Program-made: the position numbers and the translations under genes
Part shown: positions 23,801-34,451 of the stretch, piece by piece
Numbering within the stretch: position 1 is the first letter of the stretch
Layout of the letters: the number at the start of each line of letters is the position of its first letter
Notes under the pieces: model-generated
What the model saw: only the letters and a program-made list of their open reading frames with translations
Databases searched by the model: none
Told to the model about the DNA's origin: nothing
Assembly: GCA_030272155.1 (NCBI GenBank)
Contig: CP126194.1
Span: 6,749,501 to 6,813,500, forward strand
Length of the DNA stretch: 64,000 bases
Direction of reading: 5' to 3'
DNA from: Tetradesmus obliquus
Lineage: Eukaryota; Chlorophyta; Chlorophyceae; Sphaeropleales; Scenedesmaceae

Positions 23801-23846
23801 CACTGCAGCAGGCCTTGCAGCAAGACTCTGCCGTGTCCCCAGTGCC
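17768..23846 (-). CDS. Tryptophan-rich starch-binding protein of the ESV1/LESV family, 5' exon not found
   Basis: In plants this family acts in the plastid stroma, binds amylopectin and controls starch turnover. Exons in order: 23846-23696, 23480-23298, 22903-22267, 21969-21714, 20918-20762, 20089-19963, 19504-19386, 19139-18879, 18602-18503, 17934-17768, about 719 codons, all phase-compatible. The N-terminal part is Arg/Ala/Ser-rich like a transit peptide and is followed by a long Ser/Gly/Pro linker. The conserved region is a series of W-rich repeats: GTWWEKKSGIEYGK, NGYWKRWQLLRGG, VEWEETWWDASDYTG, DAWRESWTERL, GDEWEEKWGEHY, VWHERWGEDYD, EQWGDKWHEAF, YQRWWGEQH and GEYWDDI, ending with PVPHFGFKLALDHSPQLRGV. 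This order matches ESV1/LESV; which of the two it is cannot be decided. The first exon begins one base into a codon behind CTGCAG, so an upstream exon with the start codon is missing. Confidence 0.85.
18000..18195 (-). repeat. Two acceptor-half echoes of the last ESV1-like exon
   Basis: About 18052-18000 and 18193-18140 encode GEYWDDIAPMDTCYNPVPHFG and a more diverged version behind an AG acceptor. Both lie upstream of the full exon at 17934. Confidence 0.85.
19868..19918 (-). repeat. Donor-half echo of exon 20089-19963
   Basis: Encodes MGLKEMGVQKQG and the GTGAGCAG donor, a copy of the end of the full exon about 97 bp away. Confidence 0.8.
20340..20680 (-). repeat. Three donor-half echoes of exon 20918-20762
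   Basis: Copies near 20410-20365, 20540-20490 and 20680-20638 each encode (G)TWWEK(K)SGIEYGK with a following GTGGGCTGC donor, about 125-145 bp apart. Together with the full exon there are four donor ends in a row. Confidence 0.9.
20990..21316 (-). repeat. Three acceptor-half echoes of exon 20918-20762
   Basis: Blocks near 21056-20995, 21182-21115 and 21315-21245 each encode TGAAPQ(A/V)DVMVDA(L/V)TGEE(V/A)AAPAP behind a CTGCAG-type acceptor. Flanking intron sequence is repeated too. Period is about 128 bp. Confidence 0.92.
21580..21630 (-). repeat. Donor-half echo of exon 21969-21714
   Basis: Repeats the block ending in CC(G/A)GAGAG-GTGCGT, with LELTT in frame. It lies downstream of the full exon. 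Confidence 0.7.
22044..22100 (-). repeat. Acceptor-half echo of exon 21969-21714
   Basis: On the minus strand it has the CTGCAGGCTC acceptor and encodes a GGSPGGGSLFP-like stretch that matches the start of the full exon. It lies upstream. Confidence 0.75.
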
Positions 23847-24217
23847 CTGCAGCAACACGGTACGTTTTATGATTCAGTGTTGATGTCTTGTTTGGTGCGT
23901 CTCACTGCGTCAATCCTTCCACCAGTTCATTGCCTCTGACGTGGACGTGAAGCCACAGCAGCACAGCAATGCTCGAGGCGTATTGAGCGAGTTATACGGC
24001 ACAGCAGGCACACTACCCTAATATGTGTTGAGATTGATGACATTTAAAAAACACACGCTGCAGCAATCGCGTCGGAAATGGCTGCTGCCATTACCCGGAT
24101 CCTCTCCCACACCTGTGGCAGCTGGCATTGTGCTTCACCAGTTTCATTGTTTGATCAAACAAACGGCAAAGGTTCGTGGTGCCTACGTAAGGTGTTGCTG
24201 TTCCCGGGAATGGCAGT
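23847..24217. other. Divergent intergenic region between the ESV1-like gene and the next plus-strand gene
   Basis: This head-to-head region should hold the missing first ESV1-like exon and both promoters. No TATA-like element or start codon could be assigned with confidence. Confidence 0.35.
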
Positions 24218-25507
24218 TTGCTGCGTGAAAAGCCACCTGTTAGCCCACCGACACGGCAATTAAACCACGAGCCCTGTACAAATTTTACTGCTGCACGCGT
24301 TTGTGCGCAGGTGCCTTTGTTGTGTGCCAACGTGGCACTAGCACTACTGTCGGAAGACCTAATAACAGAGCTTGCAGCAGGTGACGTCGAGGCTCATTGC
24401 CCGCAGCAGTACCACACGTGCACTGATAGCTTCCGCATAAGCCACAGCTTCCTCGCCGAGCTGCAAGATCTGTGGCAGAGCAGGCTCTTCAATCGCTCGC
24501 ATCTTTTCAGTGCAAGCATCCAAAACTTCAGCATCCACAATGTCTGTAAGTACAACTATAATGCAGTGTATACCATCTTCAGCTCGGCAGACTGCCCTTG
24601 CCGTCGTAGCAGTGTCACCCTGATTGCAGCTGTGCCAGTTTCGGGTCCAGCACTACAGCGGGCGAGGAAACGTGCACGCTGGCTAAACGCCATCAATGGA
24701 AGCACAACGGAGCTTTAGCAGCTCCATCCGCATCAGCAGCCGCTGCATGTCCACTGATGCTGCACCACTGCTGGCACATCTGTATGCAGATGACTCTGGG
24801 ATCCAGCGAAAAAGCAGCTGGCAGTGGCAACTCAGGCTCTGCCCTGCTCAGCAACAGCAGCAGCTCCTTCAAGGACCCGTTTGCAGCACTTGCGCAGAGC
24901 AGCGAGCCCTGGCAGGAGCTTGACGTGGAAGCTGGTAGGTGGCGACTGCTGCAGCTTCCGTTGCAGCTGCTGCACTTGCCCAGTACAGTCATAACAGCCC
25001 CGTGCAGCAATTGCAGTCCACCAAACGCAGCATGGACCTGTGGCTTGCTCCCAGCATGTTCCAATGGTGCCTGCAGCCTCATCTTCTCGTCACATCAGAG
25101 CAGCATCTTGCTACAGCAAGGCCTACACACTGCTGCCCAGCGCTGTTGTCACACACTCCAATCACTACACTAATTACACCGCAGGCGCTTCCTGCGAGGA
25201 CAGCCCACTGCCAGAGGTGCAGCTCTCCCAGTTGAGCATTGACAATGAGGATGACACACTCATCAGCAGCGCAGACCCAGCAGCATGTGACTTCCTGCTG
25301 GTGGCACTGGCCTTCCAGGAGCAGCAGAGCAGCCTGCGCAAGAGCATGGAGCTGCAGCTAGAGGACCCAGTGGTGACCGTTGCTGTTGGCACCAGCAGCA
25401 GCAGCAACAGCAGCTCAGGGCAGCTGGGGCATACTGGCAGCAGCAAGGCAGGGGCCGCTGCAGCTGCCGCGCTTGTTGGCAGTGTGGGAACAGCTGGGGT
25501 CCAGTAG
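24218..25507 (+). CDS. Unrecognised Ser/Ala-rich protein, exons only partly resolved
   Basis: I do not recognise the family. Three stretches look protein-like. About 24300-24545 encodes CANVALALLSEDLITELAAG and LAELQDLWQSRLF, ending at a GTAAGT donor. About 24795-24931 encodes SSSSFKDPFAALAQSSEPWQ then ELDVEAG, ending at a GTAGGT donor; it joins in phase to 24971 onward (ALAQYSHNSPVQQLQSTKRS). An exon from about 25183 to the stop at 25505-25507 encodes QLSQLSIDNEDDTLISSAD, FLLVALAFQEQQSSLRKSME and a Ser/Ala-rich tail. The start codon and one or two junctions are not settled. Predicted helices and acidic/serine stretches suggest a regulatory or scaffold protein, but no function is assigned. 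Confidence 0.4.
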
Positions 25508-26132
25508 CAGTGTGGAAGACCTGCAACGATGCGGAATGGCAGGGCGTATCTTGAGCGCTGTGTGTCTACACATTGAGGCTCATCGGAACAGCCTTTGAGC
25601 CCCTAGTGCGTTGAGAGCAATTGTAGAATTGGATGCCCCTTTGGCGTTTTTGATATGGCTTGCAGCAGTTCCGTGGATTTGGATGGATGTGTGTCATGAC
25701 TTCCAGTGTGCTGCAGCATCACTGTGGCAGCGCAACAAGGTAGATGTCTGGGAGGTGTTTGTCTTATGCATTGATTGCAAAGCTCAGTCTGCCACCTCAG
25801 GTGATTGTTGTAGTTGTTACACACAATGTCAGTTGTTGATGGCAGCTGTGACATACTCTGGATACTTGCTGGTTTTGGTTCTGGGATGAGCTCTGTGCCT
25901 CACTAACTGCGCCTCAGGCTGTCAACATGCTGTCTGTGATCCAATACTGCTGACTGCATCTGTCAGGGCTGCACGTGCGTCCATTGTTCCAGGCACTCTG
26001 CTTTTTCGTTGTTGTTTCCTACATCAACTATACACCCTGAGGGTCCTGCATGGCATCCAGCTTGAAGTTTCGTCGTGGTTATGTGGTGCCCAGCTGATCA
26101 TTTTTTGTGACCAGGCTGCTCAGGTCCGCCGA

Positions 26133-26170
26133 CCCTTCAAGCCTTGAAGGGACGGCCATGACTCATGGCC
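26133..26170. repeat. Two adjacent short palindromes
   Basis: CCCTTCAAG-C-CTTGAAGGG at 26133-26151 and GGCCATGA-C-TCATGGCC at 26154-26170 are both perfect apart from one central base. They lie about 170 bp before the long palindrome. Confidence 0.9.
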
Positions 26171-26337
26171 ATCATCCAGTACCCTCAGCATGCCAGGATG
26201 TACGACGTGCATGGACTGAGACCGGGCTTCCGCTTGTTCATAACCGTGCAGACACAGGTTGCATCTGCTTTCTCATGTTGGCTATGCCAGCCATTGCCAT
26301 GCAGCCTCAGTGATATGCAGCCTCAGTGCATATGCAA

Positions 26338-26409
26338 AATCTCAGGCGCCATCACAACATCAGTGTTGCCATGCATGGCAACACTGATGTTGTGATGGCG
26401 CCTGAGATT
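26338..26409. repeat. Perfect 72-bp palindrome (two 36-bp arms, no spacer)
   Basis: The left arm at 26338-26373 starts AATCTCAGGCGCC and ends GTTGCCATG. The right arm at 26374-26409 is its exact reverse complement, and the match stops at both outer ends. As DNA it could extrude a cruciform; as RNA it would form a 36-bp stem with essentially no loop. Confidence 0.97.
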
Positions 26410-26831
26410 GTCTGTACCGGGTGATACACGTGAGCCGTTGCATAACGTGGCTTTCGGGGGAGAATGTGTTGGTTCCTGGTAACACTTTTTGGACGTTGTA
26501 CTTGAATTTATTGTGTGGGCAGAACGACAAGTGTCACCACTGGTCCAAGAGACTGGCTGCTCCCTGCCTCATGAGCTTGCCGTTTGCCTCGCACCTTTTA
26601 TCATACACAAAACTCGTTATTTGGTACATGAAGTCGAGGTATCAGCCTGTGTCACTGTTGTGGCTGCAGGCAAATATGAATCGTAACTGATCGCTATGTT
26701 GTGGCGATCAGCGCACAGCGTATTCTTGAGCTGTCACAAGACCACAAGTTCAGCAATTTCGTCTTAAATTCCCTCTGTGAGGCAGGAGCACTTGATCCTG
26801 ACACGGCCAAAAACCCGCAAGTCGCGCAACA

Positions 26832-29313
26832 ATGCAGCAACCCAGGCTAGCAGAGACGGTGGCATGGCACCAATTCGGCCCGATTATGCAAAGTGTGCTT
26901 GAAAATCTGTCCTGGGGCGACCTCCTGAGCTCGGAGCTAGTCTGCAGGGCTTAGAGGGCCTGCAACGCCGAGCAGCAGGAGTGAGGAGCTAGTGGTGGAA
27001 GAACCGACAGACAGCCTGCAGAGCTGGCTGCAACAGAACAGCAGCAGGCTGCAGAAACTAGCGGTGTACCGGTGAGTAAAGCTGGTCTTGATGGCAAGGT
27101 GCAGTTGGTAGTGCAACAGGGGTGGCTGAAACCGCAGGCTGGATGTGACTGTCACAGTGATACCTCAGTGCGGTGTCAAGCGTGCAAACCTAAACTCCCT
27201 TCGCGCTTTTGCTTGTTGTGCAGTAAGCCAGCGTGTTTATCTTGCTGTACAGCAATTTGGCTGTAATCTCCATTGGGTATCTGCGATCATAGCGCCGTAT
27301 GCATGCTCGCAGCTGGTGTCGCATGCTTGAGCTGGATTGGAAACTGCAATGCAGGAGCGACGGCTGCAGTGGCAACCCAAGGTTCCCCGCGCTTAGCACC
27401 ATGTCAGTGCCACAGCCGAGCATGGACCAGGTTGCTGCGCAGCAGCAGGCCACATGCAGCATGCTGGAGTTCCTGCTGTCAACCGCCACGCGCCTGCAGC
27501 ACCTGCGCCTGTCTTGCAGGAACCTGCAGGAGCTGCCAGCAGCCGACGCCTGGCGCAGCTGTCCAGCCTGCGCAGCCTGACCATCAGCGAGTGCAGCAGC
27601 TTGCAGGAGCTTCCTGCAAGCATCGGCCGCCTGTCGCAGCTGACCTCTCTGGTGCTGTACGCATGCGACGAGCTGGTAGACATCCCAAGATCGATCGGCA
27701 GGCTGACGGCACTGCAGGAGCTGTCCATCAGGGAATGCTTCGAGCTGCCGGGCCTTCCTGCAAGCATCTCACGGCTGACCGCGCTGGAATCGCTGGAGCT
27801 GGAAAATAACACGTGCCTGGGAGACCTGGAGGATGGCGTGTTTGCAGGCATGGCAGCGCTGCGCACGCTGCGCATTGACTTCAACGTGGCAAAGCGCGCG
27901 CTGCCGCGCTCGCTGCTGCAGGCCAGCAACTTGCAGAAGCTGTCGCTGCTGTACAACCACAGGTGAGTGTGATGTGCCAGTATCGTGCGGTGCCTGCAGG
28001 CTGTCTCATTACCCCAGCCGGCAGCACCAACATCAAGGGTCAATCGCCTTGCCAACTCTTGCCTTCAGGCAGCACCTGTCAATATGTTGACCTGCGTTGG
28101 CCAAATCCATTGCCGTATGCTGCTGCAGGTGCCTTTTGCACATGCCGTACCGCAGAGTCAGGCGCTGCAGCACGCGTTACACGTGGTGCTTCCGTGACCC
28201 AGCAACTGCAAACAAGTCGATCTGGCCGCTGTCTCTTGCAGGATGAAGTTTAGCAGCCTGCCCAGCCAGCTCAAGTGGCTGCCAAAGCTGCGCAGCCTGC
28301 GCATATCCGCTGCCAACCTCAACTTGGCCAGGCTATTGAAAGGCATGGCTGCCATGCGCGGGCTGCGCAGCGTGACGATCAACATGGTTGGCAGGGACAA
28401 GAAAACAGCAGAGCAGGGGCTGCCAGACGACATCATGATGCCGCTGGCTACACACACAGGTGCGGCATCCAGTGAGCATTTGCTGCAGCTGGCACCAGCA
28501 ATGCAACAAGTTGGGCTATGTTCAGTATCACAGGCAACACCCTCACGTGGCTGACTGTCCAACACTGCTCATGCGTGGTGGCCTTAAGAGTCAGCGTTTG
28601 CCGCTCGTCGACTGCAGGATGGATCCACCCTGCCAATCACGTGCCCGTTACATGGCTGGTTACGTGGCTTGTTACACGGCTTGCGTCAGCTGAGCCCCTG
28701 GCTGACATCTGCGCTGTATCTGCTGCTCCTGCACATTGCACGACAGGCCTGACCAGCCTCACTTTGGACGACTGGTGCATCAGGCAGCTGCCAGCCCATC
28801 GGCCAGCTGGCCAGCCTGCGCAGCCTCAAGATAACAGACAGCAGCATCCGCAGCCTGCCAGAGAGCATTGCAGGCCTGACAGCCCTGAGCCTGAACGGCT
28901 GCAGGGTGCAGACGCTGCCCAGCAGCGTGGGCCAGCTGGGGCAGCTGCAGTCGATGTACATAGACCACTGCGACTTGCAGGAGCTTCCTGCATCGCTGGC
29001 GCAGCTGACAGGTGGGTTGTGGCTTGAGTGCTTTCATGGTGGGGTGTGCTGACGCGCGGATGGTGGGCACTGGTATTGTGTACAGCTACTTCTGCCACTG
29101 CTTCCTGCGCCGGCGGCAACTGTGGTAATAAGGCTTGTGTGCCTGCTTGTATGCGTAACGCGATTTTGTGGCCCGCTGCTGCTCGCGCCTGCAGGCATCC
29201 AGGACATCACTGTCAGCCACTGCGACTACCTGCGCACGGTGCCGGGCGAGCTGCAGGCCTTGCAGGACGCAGAGGTGTGCGACATCTACTGCTGTGGTTT
29301 CCTGGATTGCTGA
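26832..29313 (+). pseudogene. F-box/LRR gene, copy 1 of a tandem pair, disrupted
   Basis: Exons by comparison with copy 2: 26832-27071 (F-box: RLAETVAWHQFGP, LENLSWGDLLSSELVC), 27355-27962 (LRRs: LRSLTISECSSLQELPASIG, LTALQELSIRECFELPGLP), 28242-28459 (LKWLPKLRSLRIS), 28747-29011 and 29195-29313. Lesions seen: TAG at 26952-26954 where copy 2 has a Trp codon (CKAW); a further frameshift just downstream in the F-box exon; a 1-base deletion near 27548 relative to copy 2; and a 2-base deletion near 28795. Splice sites are still GT-AG. The LRR consensus LxxLxxLxIxxCxxLxxLPxSI is of the type found in plant and algal disease-resistance-like or F-box LRR proteins. Several independent breaks make a pseudogene the best call; sequencing errors would have to be multiple. 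Confidence 0.7.
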
Positions 29314-30047
29314 TGCAGCTTGGCTGGCTTGCAGCTGCTGGCAGGGCAGCTGTGGACCGTGTGGCAGGTGCTGGCAGCAATTGCAATTGCTGCTGGACCA
29401 TGTTGGCTTGGTCATATGGAGGGCGTTGGCTTGGTTTGCATGCAGTGGTTGCTGCCTAATGACAGCACCAGTCAAAGGGTCCTTTGTCCGGACAGGGTTC
29501 AGGCCAACCTCCAGGCAGCAGGTCATCAGGCGCACGTGTTCCCTGTGGCTCAGGGTCCCTGTAGTACATGTGACAGCAGCGCTCAACAGAGCAACTTGCT
29601 CGACGAAAGCATTTGCTTGCTTCCCCTCCTGTCAATGAGTGGGATGAAGGGGGGTCAGGTCAAGGTGGAGACGTGCTCAGCATCATGAGGCTCATACGAT
29701 TGAACATGCTGGCATCAAACATATTGGTGGCAGGTGTGCTGGAGCGCTGTGCAGGGCTTCTGCGGTGGTTCATGACAGCAGTGGCTATGCGGTGTGCCTG
29801 GAACGAGCTCACGGCAGTGGTTTTGTTGTCCAGGGGCACTCATGCGTGTGGCGCCTGCTGCAAATATTCGAGCCGGTTTGAAAAGTAACAGGTGAGTCAC
29901 CCCGACGTTCGATGCCAAGTACAAGGTCTGGGAGTCACTGGACAAGTCAGCCGCTTCGACTCTTCAATGTGCAATTGAATTTTAATCTGCCAATGCAGCA
30001 GAACTTTTGTACCCACTGATCGACACTAGCGAGTACTCGGCATCACA
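29314..30047. other. Spacer between the two LRR copies
   Basis: No convincing gene. Open frames here are short and lack domain signatures. It should contain the remnants of the copy 1 3' UTR and the promoter of copy 2. Confidence 0.4.
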
Positions 30048-32495
30048 ATGCAACAGCCGAGGCTGGAAGAGACGCTGGCATGGCACCAAATATCGCCATT
30101 TGTCCGTCGTGTCCTGTCATGTCTAGATTGGGCGGACATCCTGCGCTTCGAGATGGTCTGCAAAGCCTGGAAAGCCAGCAGTGCCAGCAGTGCAGCAGAG
30201 CTGGTGGTGACACGCATTCAAAGCAGCTTGAAACGTTGATTACGGAATAACAGCAACAGGCTGCACAACCTGGCGATTGAGCGGGTAGTTGGAAGAGGTC
30301 ACCATCTTGCAGGATCACTGGGTACCTGTTGCCTAACAGGACCAGGTGGAGCTCAGCCTGTTCACAACAGCAGCATGCACAATGCAGCCTTGTGTTGACA
30401 GCGCATCCCAGACAAAGCAACCTCACAGTTTGCTGAGTAGAAGCTGATGGTGCCCAGTACATCACCCGTGCAACTGGGTTAACCAACCCTGGTGGTTACA
30501 CTATCTCGAGATACTCAGACCTTGCACGGCTGTGCCCTTGTGCATGCACATGTGCAGGACTGATGGATTCAAACGCAACCCCAGGTTCGGTGGGGACTGC
30601 ACACTTTCCCACTTGGACCCAGACCCCAGCCCCAGCGAGATTGCTGCAAAGCAGCGCACCACCAGCAGTGCTCTGGGGTCCCTGCTGTCCACCGCCACCC
30701 ACCTGCAGCAGCTGCGCCTGTCCTGCGAGAACCTGGAGGAACTGCCGGCAGCCGACAGCCTGGGGCAGCTGTCAGACCTGCGAAGCCTAGAGATCAGCGA
30801 GTGCCGCAGCTTGCAGGAACTTCCTGCAAGCATCGGCAGCTTGTCGCGCCTCACCTCGCTCACCATCTGCGAGTGTGACGAGCTCGAAGAGCTCCCAGAG
30901 TCACTCGGCGACCTGGCAGCCTTGCAGGAACTCTCCATCAGCAACTGCATGATGCTGCAGACGCTGGAGCTGGATGGCAACACCTACCTGGGTGCCCTGG
31001 ATGAGGAGGTGCTTGCACGAATGACGTCGCTGCGCCAGCTCAGCATCAGCATGTGCACCACCATGCGAACGCTGCCGCGCTCGCTGCTGCAGGCCAGCAA
31101 CTTGCAGGAGCTCTCCCTGCTGTACAACCGCGAGTGAGTAGTCATTTGGGTCATCCTGCTGACCTCACGGATTGCTCTGCAGTTTTTTGCCTTCTTCTTG
31201 CGATGCGCAGCTCGGAGTGCAAACAACCAAATGCATTTGTTGCACTGCAGTGTGTTTCACCTGGCGCAGCTAGCAGCTGAAGAGCGCCTGCTGGGGTGCT
31301 CAATTGCTTGTGCATGAGCGCGATTGTGCTGCACCGAATATCGCACGCATGTTGCCATACTGCTGCCGCGCCGCGTGTCACTGCCTGCAGCCTGAAGCTT
31401 GGCTGGCTGCCAGGCCAGCTGAAGCGGCTGCCCAAGCTGCACACCCTGAAGATCGAGGCTAGAAAGCTGGATGCTGCTGCCCTCTTCAAAGGCATGGGTG
31501 CTATGAAGGGGCTGCGCAGCGCGCTGCTTGAAGGAGTTAAACGCAACAAAAAGAGCAAGGAGCAGGAACTGCCAGATGACCTGATGGCACCACTGGCAGG
31601 CCATACGGGTGAGACACAGTTGGTACAAGGTGGTCCAAGTAATGTATTGTTGCGTGATTTTTGTGAGTCTTCCCCTGCGCAGAGCACCATGATCAGCATG
31701 CCTTGTTCATGGCGTCTCTTGCCACCTCCTGTGGTTGGACATTCAATGTGGTTGGACATTCAATGTCCATTGTAAGTTACAATGCAGCGCGTGCACTTCG
31801 CCACTCACACCAGCGCCTTGGGCGACACTTTGCTGCATGTACCATGCCCTGACCCGCCTGCAGGCCTCACCAGCCTGCATCTGAGCAGCTGGCACGGGAA
31901 GCAGCTGCCAGCATCCATCGGCCAGCTGGCCAGCCTGCGCAGCTTCAAGATAACAGGCAGCAGCATCGTCACCTTGCCAGACAGCATCAGCGGCCTCACA
32001 GCACTCACGGCGCTGCGGATGGAGCACTGCGAGGTGAGGAGCTTGCCGGGCAGCCTGGGGCAGCTGCTGCAGCTCAAGATGCTATACATTGACCACTGTG
32101 AGGATCTGCTGGAGCTGCCTGCATCACTGGGCGCACTGACAGGTGGGTGGGGTGGGTTGGGATGCATGCCTACAGTCTTTGCTGGGGCATTGTCGCTGAT
32201 ACGTGCGAGAAGCACGTGCATGATTTGATGGTTGTCGTCGTGTGTGAGAAGCCTGCAGCTTATGTGAGATAATGGCTGAATCACACCTGGTTTGCGAGCC
32301 TACAGCACCTGCGCGACCGCCTGCCCTGCTCAGTCACACAATCATTTGTCATGCTGCTGGTTAGCGCCCCTTTAGCTCCTTTTGATGCTGCTCCCCTTGC
32401 TGCTGCTGTTGCATGCAGGCATACAGCACATGAACGTGAGCTGCTGCTGCAGCCTGCGGGTGGTGCCGGACGAGCTGCGGGCGCTGCAGCATTAA
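30048..32495 (+). pseudogene. F-box/LRR gene, copy 2 of the tandem pair; LRR exons intact, F-box exon with a nonsense codon
   Basis: The F-box exon starts at 30048 (MQQPRLEETLAWHQISPF, LDWADILRFEMVCKAWKA) and meets TGA at 30237-30239, where copy 1 reads Trp (QSWLQQNSSRL). Its donor also looks damaged (GGGTAG where copy 1 has GGTGAGT). The LRR exons 30558-31133, 31391-31608, 31864-32142 and 32419-32495 are open and phase-compatible, with about eight repeats such as LRSLEISECRSLQELPASIG, LTSLTICECDELEELPESLG, LRQLSISMCTTMRTLP and LTALTALRMEHCEVRSLPG. A shorter LRR-only protein starting from a downstream ATG (for instance near 30532) remains possible, so the locus may be a truncated gene rather than dead. 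Function unknown. Confidence 0.6.
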
Positions 32496-33263
32496 GTGGA
32501 CGATCCGTGGCGCATCATGATCTTCTGCTGCGAAGCGCTTGGCGTGTGAGGGAAGGTGCTTGTGGAGGGCCTTGCGAGGGGGCTTGCGGTGGAGCTTGTG
32601 CGATCAACAGATTGTTGGTGGCAGTCTGTTGTGAGGAGTTGCACCAGCATGGGTCAGCAGGCTGGGCAAAGGGCAGCAGGGTTGGGGTTGGGGCAGCGCA
32701 GCCTGGGCTGCAGTGGTGCTTAGACCTGGGCATGGCACTGCTTGGGGCTGGTACTGTGACAATTTAGACCGGCATAGATGTTCTGCCTGCGCAGTCAGTA
32801 CTGTGCTTGCTGACTCGGCTTGAAGCAGCCAGCAATTGCTACATCAAGCATCAAACGTGGATATGCTGAGGTGTAAGCAACAGTGCGAGACGCTTGTTGC
32901 TGCTCAACAGCTGGTGATGACGCTGGTTTTGTTGAGCTGCTGACTGGTTCGCTTCAGTTGCTAGCTGCCCCACACGACTTGTCACGGCTTCAAGCCGTGC
33001 TGATGATGGGTGCAGCAGTGCTGGCCAGTGATTGTGTGCAGCAGTTGCTCTTCACCAGCTGCTGCTGGCTGGGTGCACCTCTTGATGTCCAGCTGATGTC
33101 GTGTAAGCCATGATGGCTAGCCTTGTTAAACTGGATTTTTGCCGGATGTTGCGCTCTCACTCCGGCAACTGCTAGGGTTTGCAGCCATGGGCCGAAACGT
33201 CGATTGCGAAGCCCGTCATACAATTGATGATTCGTGATGAACATCATCCCATGACCACCTGTT
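32496..33263. other. Intergenic region, no convincing gene
   Basis: Short open frames only. One at 32883-33113 encodes SRLQAVLMMGAAVLASD, but it has no partner exon or recognisable domain. Confidence 0.4.
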
Positions 33264-34415
33264 ATGCGTCATACGGTAAATGCAGTAATGGAGTCCGTGC
33301 ACACTGGCTCCGCAACCTGTACGGATCGCAGGTCAAAGTGCAGGAAGCTTGTAAAGTCCGCAAGCAGGGCCAGGAAAAGGGACATAGAGGTGCTTCAGGC
33401 AAAGCTTAAGTGCAAGCAATCCCGCTTGGAGGCCTGCAAGCAACGCAGCGCTGAGGAGAGGGCTAGGTGAGCATGGTGCTGTGGTTCCAGTCAGTGTGCT
33501 GCTGTTGGTGTGGTGCTGCATGCTGTCATGTGCAACAGCATAACAGCACCAGGAATGCATATAACAATCTCATGGGTATCTTCTCTGCTTTGCAGCGGCT
33601 GTGAGCTCTGCAGCGTGTTGCAGGCTCAGGCTTTTGGCCAGGGTCTGAGCAGCTGGTACTTGCGGCGATGCAGCAGCTGCTGGCAGCAGCACGCCAAGCT
33701 GCATACACAGCAGGCTGTGTGCCAACGTTTGCTGCAACAGCAACGGCACAGCAGCAGCCAGCCAGCTTCCATCCAGCAGCATCCAAGCAGCAGTACAGCT
33801 GAGGTGCAGGACGGTTGGCAGTAAAGCCAGCAGCTGCAGCATGCAAACTTACCATGCATGCACAACAATGATGCAGCTGAGCACCAGGTGCCTTACTCAG
33901 CAAACAGCAACAGCAGCAGCTTGATACAAGCCCTAGATTTAGCCGGCGATGCATTGAGCAGTCCCACACCACCAGCAGCAGTGCTCAGGGCCACATCAGG
34001 AGCAGGCAACAGCAGAAGTAGCAGGCCCGCCAGTCATCACTACCCTCACAGCGCCAGCAGCAGGACATGCCAGCATGATGGCCCTAACCACACCAGCAGC
34101 AGCAGCCACAGCTCCACAAGTAGGGAAGTACAGAACAATCAGCAGGGACTTCAAACAGCGACTGCTGGCTCAAGCCAGCAGAGATGCAAGCACGCTGACG
34201 CCACCACCAGTGCTGAGCAGCAAGCCACTTGCAATCGCCCAAGCAGAGTTCAGTTTGAGGTTGATGCAGCTCAGTCAGCGTCACAGGCACTAGATGAAGC
34301 CGGCAGTGCTGTAGCAGCAGGGCTGCCAGGCGCGGGTCTCATACTGCTGTCAGGAGCAGGCCCTCGCGAGGCTGCTGACATCATCACTGTGGCAAAGGCG
34401 GCCAACCATAACACA

Positions 34416-34451
<36 letters not shown>

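Larger units (their letters stand above)
25508..26831. other. Intergenic region with palindromes and a doubtful small ORF
   Basis: It holds a cluster of inverted repeats (26133-26409). A plus-strand frame at 26489-26686 reads EFIVWAERQVSPLVQETG and VHEVEVSACVTVVAAGKYES, and another at 26165-26260 reads MAIIQYPQHARMYDVHGLRP. Both look protein-like in composition, but they lack a clear common gene model and begin without a good ATG or acceptor. Treated as unassigned. Confidence 0.35.

Noticed and set aside
26165..26686. Two-exon gene spanning the long palindrome
   Set aside because: The two protein-like frames lack a joining donor and acceptor in phase, and the second begins without an ATG or AG right after an in-frame TAA.
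33822..33824. Reassigned TAA codon (as in some ulvophyte algae)
   Set aside because: The TOR, ESV1-like and methyltransferase exons contain no internal TAA or TAG, and a single case is better explained by a downstream start or a nonsense mutation.
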